Positions 32,175 to 43,889 are shown, counted from the stretch's first letter. The stretch is DNA of 54,097 bases from Geothermobacter hydrogeniphilus (GCF_002898515.1 NZ_PPFX01000029.1:1-54097); one strand, 5' to 3'. Notes: a model not told the origin generated them from the letters alone. Numbers and translations are program-made.

Positions 32175-32300
32175 ACACCCTTCTCCGGCCGGCTTCTCTT
32201 CAGTCATCGCCGACAGAACCTCGACAATGGGTCAAAGGTAGCGCACGACATTCCCCATGTCAAGTCGACAAAGGGCAAAAATCCAAGCAGTTATGCACCC

Positions 32301-33344
32301 TTAGAAGGGTTTCCAGGGCACGGGAAAAAACAGTTTACGGTAGAGATTCAAGGCAAAACGGTCGGTCATGCCGGCGATAAAATCAGCCGCCGCCGTTTCC
32401 AACGGCTCGTCGGGGCGCCGGGAATGTCCGAAGACCTCGAACTGATCCGGATGAGCCAGGAAATAACCGAACAGCTCCTCGATAATACGTGCCGCCTTGT
32501 CAAATTCACGATCAACACCAGGGGCACGATAGACATGTTCGTCCAACCAATCACGCAGCGCCAGCACCGCTTCGGCAAAATCCGGCGAAAGGGTCACGAT
32601 TTTTCCACCGGCGTTCAGAGAGGTATCGATCACGTCACCGACCAGAACACCGATGCGTTCACTGTTTCGCCGGCCCAGAACCGCCGTCAATTCCGGCGGG
32701 ATATCGGACGAACGCACCAGGCCTCCCCGCAGGGCGTCATCAAGATCATGGTTGACGTAGGCGATAATGTCGGCCAGCCGAACCGCCTCACCTTCGCGGG
32801 TCGCCGGGCGGTCTGCCGCTTCAGGCGCCTGAAGCGGACCGCTCCCCTTCGAATGACGAGCAATGCCGTCAATCACTTCCCGGGTCAGGTTCAATCCGCG
32901 ACCTTCTTTTTCCAGAATCTCGACCACCCTGACACTCTGTCCGACATGCTTGAAACCGCCGGGAACCAGCCGGTTAAGAACCCTTTCACCGGCGTGACCG
33001 AAAGGAGTATGGCCAAGGTCATGGCCGAGCGCAATGGCTTCGGTCAGATCCTCATTGAGGCCAAGAGCGCGAGAAATTGTTCGGGCAACCTGCGAAACTT
33101 CAAGAGTATGAGTCAAACGGGTGCGATAATGGTCTCCCTCCGGGGACAGGAACACCTGGGTTTTATATTTAAGCCGGCGAAAGGCTTTACAATGAAGAAT
33201 CCGGTCACGATCAACCTGAAAAACCGTTCGAACGGGGCAGGGATCTTCCTCGATCTTTCGGCCACGGCTCATGCTGCTCCGGCACGCGACTGAAGACAGG
33301 GTCTGTTGCTCTTTATGTTCAATCAGGGTTCTTACAACCATCAT
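32301..33344 (-). CDS. dgt: dGTPase-like HD-domain nucleotide triphosphohydrolase
   Basis: A 347-residue HD-superfamily protein of the dGTP triphosphohydrolase family, which releases tripolyphosphate from deoxynucleoside triphosphates. Metal ligands are visible in RLTHTLEVSQ (H79) and HDLGHTPFGHAGE (H108-D109), with PVRTVFQVDRDRILHCKAFRRLKYKTQVF as the family N-terminus. The length fits the shorter bacterial dGTPase-like type. I chose ATG at 33344 (MMVVRTLIE) because the family alignment begins there; the frame extends 50 codons upstream into AT-rich promoter DNA without a ribosome site. It is divergent from the MucR gene. Confidence 0.88.
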   Translation of the reverse strand: MMVVRTLIEHKEQQTLSSVACRSSMSRGRKIEEDPCPVRTVFQVDRDRILHCKAFRRLKYKTQVFLSPEGDHYRTRLTHTLEVSQVARTISRALGLNEDLTEAIALGHDLGHTPFGHAGERVLNRLVPGGFKHVGQSVRVVEILEKEGRGLNLTREVIDGIARHSKGSGPLQAPEAADRPATREGEAVRLADIIAYVNHDLDDALRGGLVRSSDIPPELTAVLGRRNSERIGVLVGDVIDTSLNAGGKIVTLSPDFAEAVLALRDWLDEHVYRAPGVDREFDKAARIIEELFGYFLAHPDQFEVFGHSRRPDEPLETAAADFIAGMTDRFALNLYRKLFFPVPWKPF

Positions 33345-33412
33345 ACTCACTGAATCTGTTTCTTGTGAACCCGAGAACGACCCGGCAGGCGCACTCGTAA
33401 CGTCGCTGTTGA

Positions 33413-33427
33413 GGCAATTGTATTGCC
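33413..33427. promoter_or_regulatory. Palindrome in the dgt-mucR divergent region
   Basis: GGCAAT-TGT-ATTGCC is a perfect 6-bp inverted repeat in the 280-bp AT-rich region between the divergent dgt and mucR genes. MucR/Ros regulators bind AT-rich sites and often repress themselves, so the region may hold autoregulatory sites. No other feature is seen there. Confidence 0.4.
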
Positions 33428-33624
33428 GTTCATTCCCAAATGCCTGGAGTTGAATGTAATTAACCGGGATGGGCACCCAAAAGATACGGTGCAATTATAA
33501 CCAATTCAAGAAAAAAACAACCAAAAAGCCCAAAAAGACTTGATTTACAGCCTGAATATTGTATTAGTATTGCCACTCTGCAATCAATCAATGGCAGAAA
33601 AACTGATAAAGAAGGAGAAAAACA

Positions 33625-34053
33625 ATGTCCGAACTGTTGCAAATGGCAAAAGACCTGGTTGAAGCCCAGGCAACCTCCCGCTCCATGTCAACTGAAGAAA
33701 TGGTGGTTTCCCTGTCCGAAATCCACAAGGCGCTGCAGGGCCTCGCCGCCGGGGGAGAAAATGCCGAAGCCGACGAAAACGCTCCGGCGGTCACCCGCAA
33801 GAAAGCGTTCGGCCGCGACAAGGTCTACTGCATGATCTGCGGTGAAGGGATGAAAACGCTGGCACGCCACCTGCGCACCAAGCACGACATGACGCCGGGA
33901 GATTACCGTAAGCAGTTCGACATCCCCCGTTCCCAGCCGCTGGCGGCAAAAAATTATTCCGAGAAACGCCGTCAGATGGCCATTGACCGCGGACTGGCTG
34001 ACAACCTGGCGAAAGCCCGCGCTGCCAAGGGCCGCAAGACCCGCAAAAAATAA
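33625..34053 (+). CDS. MucR/Ros-family zinc-finger transcriptional regulator
   Basis: A 142-residue regulator. Zinc ligands are C69 and C72 in CMIC, H82 and H87 in RHLRTKH, giving the C-X2-C-X9-H-X4-H finger of the Ros/MucR family, followed by the MTPGDYRKQFDIP segment that completes the DNA-binding fold. The N-terminal 45 residues are helical and should oligomerise the protein. MucR proteins act as H-NS-like regulators of exopolysaccharide, motility and symbiosis genes in alphaproteobacteria; deltaproteobacterial roles are poorly known. GAAGGAG precedes the ATG and a strong terminator follows. Confidence 0.93.
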   Translation: MSELLQMAKDLVEAQATSRSMSTEEMVVSLSEIHKALQGLAAGGENAEADENAPAVTRKKAFGRDKVYCMICGEGMKTLARHLRTKHDMTPGDYRKQFDIPRSQPLAAKNYSEKRRQMAIDRGLADNLAKARAAKGRKTRKK

Positions 34054-34089
34054 CCACGACTGCACTTCTCCGCAGTCTTTAAAACACAC

Positions 34090-34122
34090 GCGGCGGGGCG
34101 TCCGATATAGGCGCCCCGCCGC
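34090..34122 (+). terminator. Terminator of the MucR gene
   Basis: GCGGCGGGGCG (34090-34100) pairs perfectly with CGCCCCGCCGC (34112-34122), an 11-bp GC stem followed by TGTTT. It lies between the converging MucR and DUF2914 genes. Confidence 0.85.
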
Positions 34123-34151
34123 TGTTTCCATCCCGATCCGGCAACCGGCTG

Positions 34152-34529
34152 TTACTCCAGATCGAAGGAGATGCTGGCCAACTCATTGCCGGCCCCGTCC
34201 AGGACCTTGACCATCCAGGCGCCCCGCCACTCGGGCAGGACCTGTTTCGAGGACCATGTCCGCCAGTTGTCGGAACGAACCGCCAACGTGACCCGCGCCA
34301 TCTCCCTTCCCTGCTTCAACCAGACATGGGTAATCTCATCATCGCCGACAGCGCCCCGCACCCGGGTAAAGCAGTAGACCCGCCCGATGTCAGCCGGAAA
34401 ATGATCGGCCACCCCGACCGGTTGACGCTGTTCGACGCCGGTCCCGACAACTCCTTCGACGACCTCAAGCCCCCACCCGAGGGACGGCAACAACAGCAAC
34501 AGGGTAAGAACAATCATCATTTTCTTCAT
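34152..34529 (-). CDS. Exported DUF2914-domain protein
   Basis: A 125-residue protein with a signal peptide (about 1-20, MIVLTLLLLLPSLGWG). The mature part carries the DUF2914 pattern: VYCFTRVRGA, ITHVWLKQG, then SDNWRTWSSKQVLPEWRGAWMVKVLDGAG. The fold is a small beta-sandwich of unknown function in the periplasm. It is monocistronic. A CCTGAATC-type element lies just upstream of its start. Confidence 0.82.
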   Translation of the reverse strand: MKKMMIVLTLLLLLPSLGWGLEVVEGVVGTGVEQRQPVGVADHFPADIGRVYCFTRVRGAVGDDEITHVWLKQGREMARVTLAVRSDNWRTWSSKQVLPEWRGAWMVKVLDGAGNELASISFDLE

Positions 34530-34555
34530 CTTTCATCTCCTTTGTCTGAATTAAT

Positions 34556-34586
34556 CCAGAATCAGTGAGCTTGTCACCGGCGAATA
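34556..34586. repeat. Degenerate CCTGAATC-family element
   Basis: CCAGAATCAGTGAGCTTGTCACCGGCGAATA keeps the left arm and inner GTGA/TCAC pair of the family at 18697 and 42514, but the right arm has decayed. It lies between the divergent DUF2914 and PilZ genes. Confidence 0.45.
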
Positions 34587-34644
34587 GCCCAAGAGCTTGC
34601 CAACCGGCGGATAATCCTTTACATTCACTGCACGAAGGGTTGCC

Positions 34645-35412
34645 ATGTCCATGAAACGAATTCTGCTCGGCGCCACCAGCCCCGATCTGCTGGGAACGCT
34701 CGAAATTATCCTCAAGCACTGGGGTTACCGGGTGCTGGTCACGTCCCGAGTCGGGGAGTTCGAAGAGCTGCTCAACGGCAGCAATCCCGAGTTCATCCTG
34801 ATCGGCGACGGCATGCTGGCCGCAGCTGAAGATCTGCTGCGACAGCAGTTGCGGGAACAAATTCGGAAAACCGGGCTGCCGCTGGTTGTCCTCGGCCGGC
34901 CCAGCGGTCCGACCATCCCGAAACCGTGGGTTGGCCTGGACGTTCCTATCGATATTTTCGCCCTCTTTGAACTGGTCCAGAAACACCTTGAAAAACATCC
35001 CCGCCGCAATCTGCGCATGGAAGTCAGGATTCCCGGGATGGTCTGCCGGGACAACACCTCTGAACTGGCGGAAGTTCTCAGTATCAGCACCCGGGGGATG
35101 TTCATCAAGACCAGCTACCGGCTTGAACCCCAGGACCAGTTCCAGGTTGTCTTCCCGCTGCTGGGGATGAACCGCGAACTGGAACTTCCCGGCCGGGTTG
35201 TCTACCGCATGGAACCGCGTCCCGAAAACAATTATCGCCAGGGAGTCGGTCTGGAATTTGCCGACCTCAGCGATGAAACCCGTCGCCAGCTCGAAGCCTT
35301 TCTCGAACAGCGGCTGCTGGGAGAACTGAGTGAAGGCCGACGCGGCGCCGAGCTGGATCTCGGGATGCTTCGCAGCCGGTCAGCCCGGCCCTCTCCGGGC
35401 CTCGTCCCCTGA
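34645..35412 (+). CDS. PilZ-domain protein with degenerate receiver-like N-terminus
   Basis: A 255-residue protein. Residues 1-112 have the strand-helix pattern of a response-regulator receiver (KRILLGATSPDLLGTLEIIL ... PEFILIGDGMLA), but the acidic pair after strand 1 is missing and the phosphoacceptor site is not in register, so it is unlikely to be phosphorylated normally. The C-terminal PilZ domain (about 118-235) has the arginine patch RRNLRMEVR and SISTRGMFIKT in place of the D-x-S-x-x-G strand, so cyclic di-GMP binding is plausible but not certain. AAGGG precedes the ATG. It converges on deoB with only 4 bp between them. Confidence 0.83.
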   Translation: MSMKRILLGATSPDLLGTLEIILKHWGYRVLVTSRVGEFEELLNGSNPEFILIGDGMLAAAEDLLRQQLREQIRKTGLPLVVLGRPSGPTIPKPWVGLDVPIDIFALFELVQKHLEKHPRRNLRMEVRIPGMVCRDNTSELAEVLSISTRGMFIKTSYRLEPQDQFQVVFPLLGMNRELELPGRVVYRMEPRPENNYRQGVGLEFADLSDETRRQLEAFLEQRLLGELSEGRRGAELDLGMLRSRSARPSPGLVP

Positions 35413-35416
35413 ACCG

Positions 35417-36601
35417 TCAATTCCTCCCCGCTCTCAACTCCGGCAAAAAGCTCCGGCCTGCCGGACAGGTACAGCCGAGAGACTCACCCACTGTTGCGGC
35501 GACATCAGCAAAGCCGGCACGGGTCCCCAGATCGATATCCGGCCGCAGGTCGGGAAACCATGCCAGCAACGGAACATACTCACGGCTGTGATCGGTGCCC
35601 GGCGTGGTCGGATCACAACCGTGATCAGCGGTTATCAGCAACAAGTCATCAGAGCGCAGGCGGGCGGTCAATTGCGGCAACCAGGCATCGACCGCCGCCA
35701 GTCCGTCGGCGAAACCGGAAACATCCAACCGGTGCCCCCAGAGCATATCGAAATCGACCAGGTTGACAATCATCAGCCCGTTGTCGACACGCTCCAGGCA
35801 TTCAAGCGTAGCGGCCATCCCGTCAGCGTTGCTCGTAGTTGTCAACGACTCGTCCAGACCACGGCCGGCGAACAGGTCGCCGATTTTGCCGATTCCGATG
35901 ACCGGCACGCCCGCCTGCTGCAGGCGGTCAAGCAGCGTCGGAGCAATCGGTGGCAAGGAAAAATCATGACGCCCGGCTGTCCGCCGGAAACCGTCAGCGC
36001 CCCGGCCCGTGAAGGGTCGGGCAATAACCCGCCCGACACGATAGGGATTGAGTAGTTCCCGCGCCTTCCGGCAGAGGTCGTACAGTTTTTCGACCGGGAT
36101 GACCTCTTCATGGGCAGCGATCTGAAAAACCGAGTCACTGCTGGTATAGATAATCGGCAGACCGCTGCGCAGATGCTCCTCACCGAGTTCACGGATAATG
36201 TCGGTGCCACTGGCGGCCCGGTTGCCGAGGACCGCCAGCCCGGTGGCGGCGGTGAACGCCGAGATGATTTCTTCGGGAAAACCCTGCGGGTAAGTCGGCA
36301 GAGGCTGTTCCAGGGTCACCCCCATCAGCTCCCAGTGACCCGCGGTTGAATCCTTGCCCGCCGCCTTTTCGGCCATCCGCCCGCAGGCGGCCAGCCCTTC
36401 TCCCGACACCAGTCCGGCACCGGGCAACAGGCGCCCGAGGCCGAAACGCTCGAAGTTCGGCAGCCGCAAAGAGGGTGAACGCTGCAGAACGTGCAACAGG
36501 GTATTGGCCCCGGCATCACCGTAGGCGTCGGCATCGGGCAGAGCACCAACCCCCACCCCGTCGAGGACCACGATCAGCACCCGGCGAAAGGGGGGACTCA
36601 C
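35417..36601 (-). CDS. deoB: Phosphopentomutase
   Basis: A 394-residue alkaline-phosphatase-superfamily mutase interconverting (deoxy)ribose 1- and 5-phosphates. Metal and active-site motifs are VLIVVLDGVGVGALPDA (metal D14), GANTLLH with the phosphorylated threonine, and ITADHGCDPTTPGTDHSRE. I place the start at GTG 36601, whose TGA overlap (GTGA) with the deoC stop and GAGGGG upstream fit translational coupling; a GTG eight codons further up is less likely. With deoC it forms the nucleoside-catabolism pair at the end of the secA operon. Confidence 0.93.
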   Translation of the reverse strand: MSPPFRRVLIVVLDGVGVGALPDADAYGDAGANTLLHVLQRSPSLRLPNFERFGLGRLLPGAGLVSGEGLAACGRMAEKAAGKDSTAGHWELMGVTLEQPLPTYPQGFPEEIISAFTAATGLAVLGNRAASGTDIIRELGEEHLRSGLPIIYTSSDSVFQIAAHEEVIPVEKLYDLCRKARELLNPYRVGRVIARPFTGRGADGFRRTAGRHDFSLPPIAPTLLDRLQQAGVPVIGIGKIGDLFAGRGLDESLTTTSNADGMAATLECLERVDNGLMIVNLVDFDMLWGHRLDVSGFADGLAAVDAWLPQLTARLRSDDLLLITADHGCDPTTPGTDHSREYVPLLAWFPDLRPDIDLGTRAGFADVAATVGESLGCTCPAGRSFLPELRAGRN

Positions 36602-37299
36602 GACAGCCCCTCTGTCCGCAGCCACTGTTCAACGATGGCGACCCCGCTGGAACTGCCGATACGGGTGGCCCCCGCGACAAGCATCGCCTGGCAGTCCTCA
36701 AGACTGCGGATACCGCCGGCGGCCTTGACCCCGACGCGACCGTCCGCGACGGCGGCCAGCAGCCGGACATCCTCAACGGTGGCGCCGGAGGCGGCAAAGC
36801 CGGTCGAGGTCTTGACATAGCGGGCACCGGCCGCGACCGCCGCCTCGACCAGGCGTGACTTCGCCTCCCGGCCGAAATTGCAGCATTCGATGATGACCTT
36901 GACGCACGTCCCGGGAACCGCCCGCACCACCGCCCGGATCTCTTCCTCGACACGGGCGAAATCACCCGTCGCCGCCCAGCCCTGGTTGATCACCATGTCG
37001 ATTTCCCGCGCACCGGCATTGACCGCCCGCGCGGCCTCGTGCTGTTTGCTCGCGGTTTCGACATAGCCGAGGGGAAAACCAGCCACCGTGGCAACCGCGA
37101 CTTCGGTTCCGTAGAGGGTGGCCGCACTGAAACGGACATGGCAGGGAGGCACACAGACCGCGGCAAAGCCATATTCGACCGCCTCCTCACAGAGCTGCTG
37201 AATCTGCCGCTCGGTTGTCTCGGCCTTGAGCAGGGTATGGTCGATACAGGCTGCCGGGTTCCCCCTGAACGAACGGCCGTCAGGTGCGGTAATCGGCAT
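36598..37299 (-). CDS. deoC: Deoxyribose-phosphate aldolase
   Basis: A 233-residue TIM-barrel aldolase cleaving 2-deoxyribose 5-phosphate to glyceraldehyde 3-phosphate and acetaldehyde. The Schiff-base lysine K163 is in ARYVKTSTGF; K134 (CVKVIIE) and D101 (REIDMVIN) complete the catalytic set, with KAAGGIR and IGSSSG for phosphate. It overlaps argJ at its start (20 bp) and deoB at its stop. ATG at 37317, six codons upstream, is an alternative start; neither has a strong ribosome site, so coupling to argJ translation is likely. Confidence 0.94.
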   Translation of the reverse strand: MPITAPDGRSFRGNPAACIDHTLLKAETTERQIQQLCEEAVEYGFAAVCVPPCHVRFSAATLYGTEVAVATVAGFPLGYVETASKQHEAARAVNAGAREIDMVINQGWAATGDFARVEEEIRAVVRAVPGTCVKVIIECCNFGREAKSRLVEAAVAAGARYVKTSTGFAASGATVEDVRLLAAVADGRVGVKAAGGIRSLEDCQAMLVAGATRIGSSSGVAIVEQWLRTEGLS

Positions 37300-38467
37300 T
37301 GATCTTGACGTAATCATAGGTCAAATCGGAGGTGTAATAGCTGAAGCAGCCCGCGCCCAGACCGAGGTCGACGGTGACCCGGAACTCTGTCCGCCTGAGG
37401 ACTTCGCTCGCCTCGGCCTCCCGTTCGGCACCGGTGCTTACGCCGGCGCGAACCACCGGAACCCGGTCGAAATCGATTGCCACCCGGTTCGGATCGACTC
37501 GCGCTTCGGAATAGCCGGCCGCGGCGATGATCCGTCCCCAGTTGGCGTCTTCCCCGAAAAAGGCTGTTTTGACAAGACTCGATGTGGCGATGCTGCGTGC
37601 CGCGGCGCGCGCGTCCGCTTCACTTTCCGCGCCACGCACGGCAATTTCCACCAGTTTGGTCGCCCCCTCACCATCCCGCACGATCATTTTAGCCAGATCA
37701 AGCAGCACCGCCTTAAGGGCCTCCGAAAACTGTTCGGCAGCCGAGCTGCCGGGGAGAATGACATCCCCTTCTCCCTGCCCGTTGGCCAGGACCAGAACCA
37801 TATCGTTGGTCGAGGTATCTCCATCGACGGTTATGGCATTGAAGCTACGGTCGACCGCCGCCACCAGCAGTTGCTGCAGCAACGCGGCATCAATCCGCGC
37901 ATCACTGACCACGAAACCGAGCATGGTTGCCATGTTCGGGTGAATCATCCCCGCCCCTTTGGCAATACCGAGGACACGGCAGCCATCCAGCTCCCGCCAG
38001 GAAAGCTTGGCAAAGGAATCGGTGGTGCGGATGGCTTCGGCCAATCCCTCGGCACCGTCGGCGACAAGCTCCGACCCAAGCAGGGGAATATGCTTTTCCA
38101 GCCTGGCCATCGGCAGAGTCTGGCCGATAACACCGGTCGAAGAAACAACCACGAGATCCTCAGACAGCCCGAGGGTGTGGGCCGTGAGTTCCGTCATACG
38201 CAGGGCATCCCTGATTCCCCGGTCGCCGGTGCAGGCATTGGCATTGCCGCTGTTGACGACAACCGCCTGGCAACGCCCCCCGGCAATCCGGGGGCGGGAA
38301 ATCACAACCGGGGCGGCAACCACCTGATTACGGGTGAAAACTCCGGCGCAGGCGGCCGGAACTTCGGAATAGATCAGTCCGAGATCGGCCTTTGCGGACG
38401 ACTTGATACCGGCCGGCCGGAAAGCGAATTTGAATCCCCGCACCCGGGGAGCCTGGTTATTTTTCAT
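37280..38467 (-). CDS. argJ: Bifunctional ornithine acetyltransferase / N-acetylglutamate synthase
   Basis: A 395-residue self-cleaving enzyme of the cyclic arginine pathway: it moves the acetyl group from N-acetylornithine to glutamate and may also make N-acetylglutamate. The autocleavage site Ala180-Thr181 is visible in KGAGMIHPNMATML; Thr181 becomes the nucleophile of the beta chain. VDGDTSTNDM and VNSGNANACTG are other family motifs. GGAGAG precedes ATG 38467, which overlaps the upstream kinase stop by 11 bp. An ArgA-like GNAT gene lies at 43890. Confidence 0.96.
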   Translation of the reverse strand: MKNNQAPRVRGFKFAFRPAGIKSSAKADLGLIYSEVPAACAGVFTRNQVVAAPVVISRPRIAGGRCQAVVVNSGNANACTGDRGIRDALRMTELTAHTLGLSEDLVVVSSTGVIGQTLPMARLEKHIPLLGSELVADGAEGLAEAIRTTDSFAKLSWRELDGCRVLGIAKGAGMIHPNMATMLGFVVSDARIDAALLQQLLVAAVDRSFNAITVDGDTSTNDMVLVLANGQGEGDVILPGSSAAEQFSEALKAVLLDLAKMIVRDGEGATKLVEIAVRGAESEADARAAARSIATSSLVKTAFFGEDANWGRIIAAAGYSEARVDPNRVAIDFDRVPVVRAGVSTGAEREAEASEVLRRTEFRVTVDLGLGAGCFSYYTSDLTYDYVKINADYRT

Positions 38468-39794
38468 CTTTCAATCTCTCCTGTCGGGGGAACCGGACCA
38501 CCACGCCGGTCCCATCGTCTCCCCGGGGGGCCAGCTGAATCGAACCGCCGAGACGATCAACGATGGCGCGACAGATCGCCAGACCGATACCGACCCCCGG
38601 CGGCTTGCCCGACGTGATATCTCCGAGCTGGGTATATTGTTCAAATATAACATCGGCCGCCTCCGGCGGCACCCGGGTGCCCTGGTTGAAAACATGCAAC
38701 TCCAGCCCACCCTCCAGCGGCCGCAGTCGGACTTCAAGCAGCCCGCCCGGACAATTGAATTTTATCGCGTTGTCGACCAGGGCCGCCAGCAGGTAACTCA
38801 GGCGGTCCGGGTCCGCCAGGACTTCCGGCAGTTCGGCGGGACGATGATATTCCAACTGCAACCGCATCCGCTCGATGTCGTCCCGTCGTCGCCGCAGTTC
38901 CCCGGCAAGTATCCCGGCAACATCGACCGGCTGCTCCTCCCAGCGCCCGAAACCGCTTTCCAGGCTGAACAGGGTCAGCATGTCGTTGATCAGCTGCTTC
39001 ATCTGCAGCCCCTCGCCATGCACCCGCTGCAGATAGGCCCGCAGTTCCTCGACATCGAGCTGGTCGAAATGATTCAGGGCCAGATCGACATAGCCGAGGA
39101 CCGAAGTCAGCGGCGTCTTCAGTTCGTGGGACAGGTTGCAGACAAGACGGGAACGGCCGCGCAGCAACTGCTGCAGCCGGACATTGCTGCGTTCCAGTTC
39201 GGTACGGGACTGCTGCAGTTCGGCGACCAGGCGAAAATTCTCCAGGGCCAGCATCGCCTGGTAGGCCACGCCATTGAGCAGATGCAGATCGATGCTGCCG
39301 AAGGGAACGTCGTCCTGCTTGTTAGTGACATTGAGCACACCCCGAACCTGCCCGCGGCAGACCAACGGCACCGACAGCAGTGAACGGGAAAGGTAATGAT
39401 CGAAATCGTTGCGGTTGCCGAACCGGTCGTCGGCATCCAGGTCGGGAATCAGCAGCGGCTCCCCCGTCGCCAGCACGTGACCGGCAATGCCCTCGCCGGG
39501 AGCCAGCCGGGTTTCGGCGATCACTTCAGGCGGCAGGCCACGGGCGGCCGCAATGCGTAGACAGCCGGTGTCGTCACAAAGCATCAGTGAACAGTGACGC
39601 ACCCCGACCGCCGCCATGATCCGTTCGACCAGGGCATCGAGATAACTCGCCAGATCGGGACTGGAATGCGCCGCCTCGGCGGCATGGCGCATCAGCAGCA
39701 GGTCTTCCAGATGCCCGCGGGCCTCGGCTTCTCCGGTGACCAGGGCCTGGTAGGCCCGGGAGGTGCCCTCATCCCGGGAGTCAGCCGAGCTCAC
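38457..39794 (-). CDS. GAF-domain sensor histidine kinase
   Basis: A 445-residue soluble kinase with no membrane segment. A GAF domain (about 45-190; HCSLMLCDDTGCLRIAAARG and GRNDFDHY-type sequences) is followed by a short coiled coil and the kinase core: H-box NLSHELKTPLTSVLGY (histidine near 222), N-box ALVDNAIKFNCPGG and G-boxes GVGIGLAICRAIV. The start codon appears to be GTG at 39794, 18 bp after the secA stop. No response-regulator gene is adjacent, so it is an orphan. Its position inside a secA-argJ-deo operon, overlapping argJ, is unusual. Confidence 0.9.
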   Translation of the reverse strand: MSSADSRDEGTSRAYQALVTGEAEARGHLEDLLLMRHAAEAAHSSPDLASYLDALVERIMAAVGVRHCSLMLCDDTGCLRIAAARGLPPEVIAETRLAPGEGIAGHVLATGEPLLIPDLDADDRFGNRNDFDHYLSRSLLSVPLVCRGQVRGVLNVTNKQDDVPFGSIDLHLLNGVAYQAMLALENFRLVAELQQSRTELERSNVRLQQLLRGRSRLVCNLSHELKTPLTSVLGYVDLALNHFDQLDVEELRAYLQRVHGEGLQMKQLINDMLTLFSLESGFGRWEEQPVDVAGILAGELRRRRDDIERMRLQLEYHRPAELPEVLADPDRLSYLLAALVDNAIKFNCPGGLLEVRLRPLEGGLELHVFNQGTRVPPEAADVIFEQYTQLGDITSGKPPGVGIGLAICRAIVDRLGGSIQLAPRGDDGTGVVVRFPRQERLKDEK

Positions 39795-39812
39795 GACGGC
39801 CCCCGTACCGGG

Positions 39813-42497
<2,685 letters not shown>

Positions 42498-42513
42498 AGC
42501 GTTACTCCTGACA

Positions 42514-42586
42514 ACCTGAATCCGTTGGCTCATGCCGAATAAAGAGTGCAAGGGCTACTCACCGGCAATGGGCTCACGGATTCAGG
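42514..42586. repeat. CCTGAATC-family element with long spacer, upstream of secA
   Basis: ACCTGAATCCG (42514-42524) and CGGATTCAGG (42577-42586) form 10-bp inverted arms 52 bp apart, with GGCTCATGCC/GGGCTCAC-type inner sequence and an internal CTCACCGG copy of the family core. It starts 16 bp upstream of the secA ATG. Confidence 0.65.
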
Positions 42587-42690
42587 GATTAAGTATAATC
42601 CCCGTCACACGGGGCGAAAAGCGGTGAATTCTACCACAGCAACCCCCCGCTCACAAGACGCAAGGAGTTCTTCGACAAGACTCGAAAAGT

Positions 42691-42716
42691 AAAAAAGGCC
42701 CCGGAATTCCGGAGCC
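42691..42716 (-). terminator. Rho-independent terminator of the M23 gene
   Basis: On the minus strand GGCTCCGGAATTCCGGGGCC (42697-42716) folds into a GC-rich stem followed by TTTTTT (42691-42696), 27 bp after the stop codon. Confidence 0.9.
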
Positions 42717-42743
42717 CATCAGGTGTCGACAGCTCATGATCGA

Positions 42744-43613
42744 TCAGAGGTATTTGCGGGGATTGAGCGGCACACCGTTGCGCCGCACCTCGTAATGGAC
42801 ATGCGACCCGGTGGATGTGCCGGTATTGCCGACCGCGGCAATGCGATCACCGCGCCGGACCCGTTGGCCGACCTTGACATAGAGCCTGGAATTATGACCG
42901 TAGTAGGTGCGATAGCCGTAGCCGTGGTCGATCACCACCAGCTTTCCATAACCCGGTACGGTTTCGGCACGGGCCACGATGCCGTCGGCGGTGGCATGGA
43001 CCGGGGTGCCGGTGTTTGATGCGATATCAAGCCCTTCATGCATCTTGCGGCGCCCGGTAAAGGGGGATTTGCGCATGCCGAAAAGCGACGTAATCCATCC
43101 CTTGACCGGCCATCCCTGCGGCTTTGAGGCCAGCAGGGAACGCTGGTCGTTAAGGACCGCCTGGATCTCCTCCTGGCTCTGGCGACGGAGATCGATCTGC
43201 TGACGCACCTCGTCGATCTGGCGCTGCAATTCGGAAAAACGGGGACGGGTCTCAGCGTCGGGCGGTCCGCCGATACCACTGAGAACGTTGGTTTTTGCAG
43301 AAGTCAACTTAGCCATCACCCTGACCTGCGCGTCATTCTGCGCGAGCAGCACAACGTCCCGGTTGAGCAGGTCGAGTTCGCCGGAAAGCCGCGCCAACTC
43401 GACCTGCTGCTGCAGGTTGGTGGTGCGCAGGCGCGCCAGTTCCGCCGCATCGTAGCGATTCCGCAGATAACCGTAAGTCAACAGGGCGACACCAAGAACC
43501 GCTACCCCGGCCGCGACCGCCAGCGACCTCAACCAGCCACTGCGAACGCAGTAACGGCGAACCCGGTGGGACCCTTCGGGAATAACCAGGATGGTAAAAC
43601 GCTTGGAAGCCAA
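42744..43613 (-). CDS. M23-family peptidoglycan peptidase (membrane-anchored)
   Basis: A 289-residue protein with an N-terminal cytoplasmic stretch, one membrane helix (about 28-50, LAVAAGVAVLGVALLTYGYL), a coiled-coil region (about 55-150), and a C-terminal LytM/M23 endopeptidase domain. The zinc site is visible as H and D of MHEGLDIA plus the terminal HVH of GSHVHYEV, so it should be catalytically active on peptide cross-links, or activate amidases. The start codon is TTG at 43613 with GGAGAG seven bases upstream. The 276 bp upstream of it hold no gene. Confidence 0.92.
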   Translation of the reverse strand: MASKRFTILVIPEGSHRVRRYCVRSGWLRSLAVAAGVAVLGVALLTYGYLRNRYDAAELARLRTTNLQQQVELARLSGELDLLNRDVVLLAQNDAQVRVMAKLTSAKTNVLSGIGGPPDAETRPRFSELQRQIDEVRQQIDLRRQSQEEIQAVLNDQRSLLASKPQGWPVKGWITSLFGMRKSPFTGRRKMHEGLDIASNTGTPVHATADGIVARAETVPGYGKLVVIDHGYGYRTYYGHNSRLYVKVGQRVRRGDRIAAVGNTGTSTGSHVHYEVRRNGVPLNPRKYL

Positions 43614-43889
43614 TAATCTCTCCTGTCAGACGCCAAATAAAATGAATGCATCTGCAATCTTCAGGCCGGAAGTCCCGGCCAACCCCGCTGCGACACCGGA
43701 AAAACCCAACGTCCAGTCGGGATGAGCAACACAACGACTTGACCGGAATAGAATTTCCCTGAATCCACGGGACACCGACAAAACTGTCGGCGCTCTCCGA
43801 AAACCCGGCCAGGGCAATAACGGATGCCGTCAAACCGACACCGAACCCGGCGATTCGGGCTCATTAATACCGTTGTCGGGCAGTTTCTG

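Noticed and set aside
33530-33600. Possible sigma-54 promoter before the MucR gene
   Set aside because: A TGGCA string is present on the minus strand but no correctly spaced TTGC follows.
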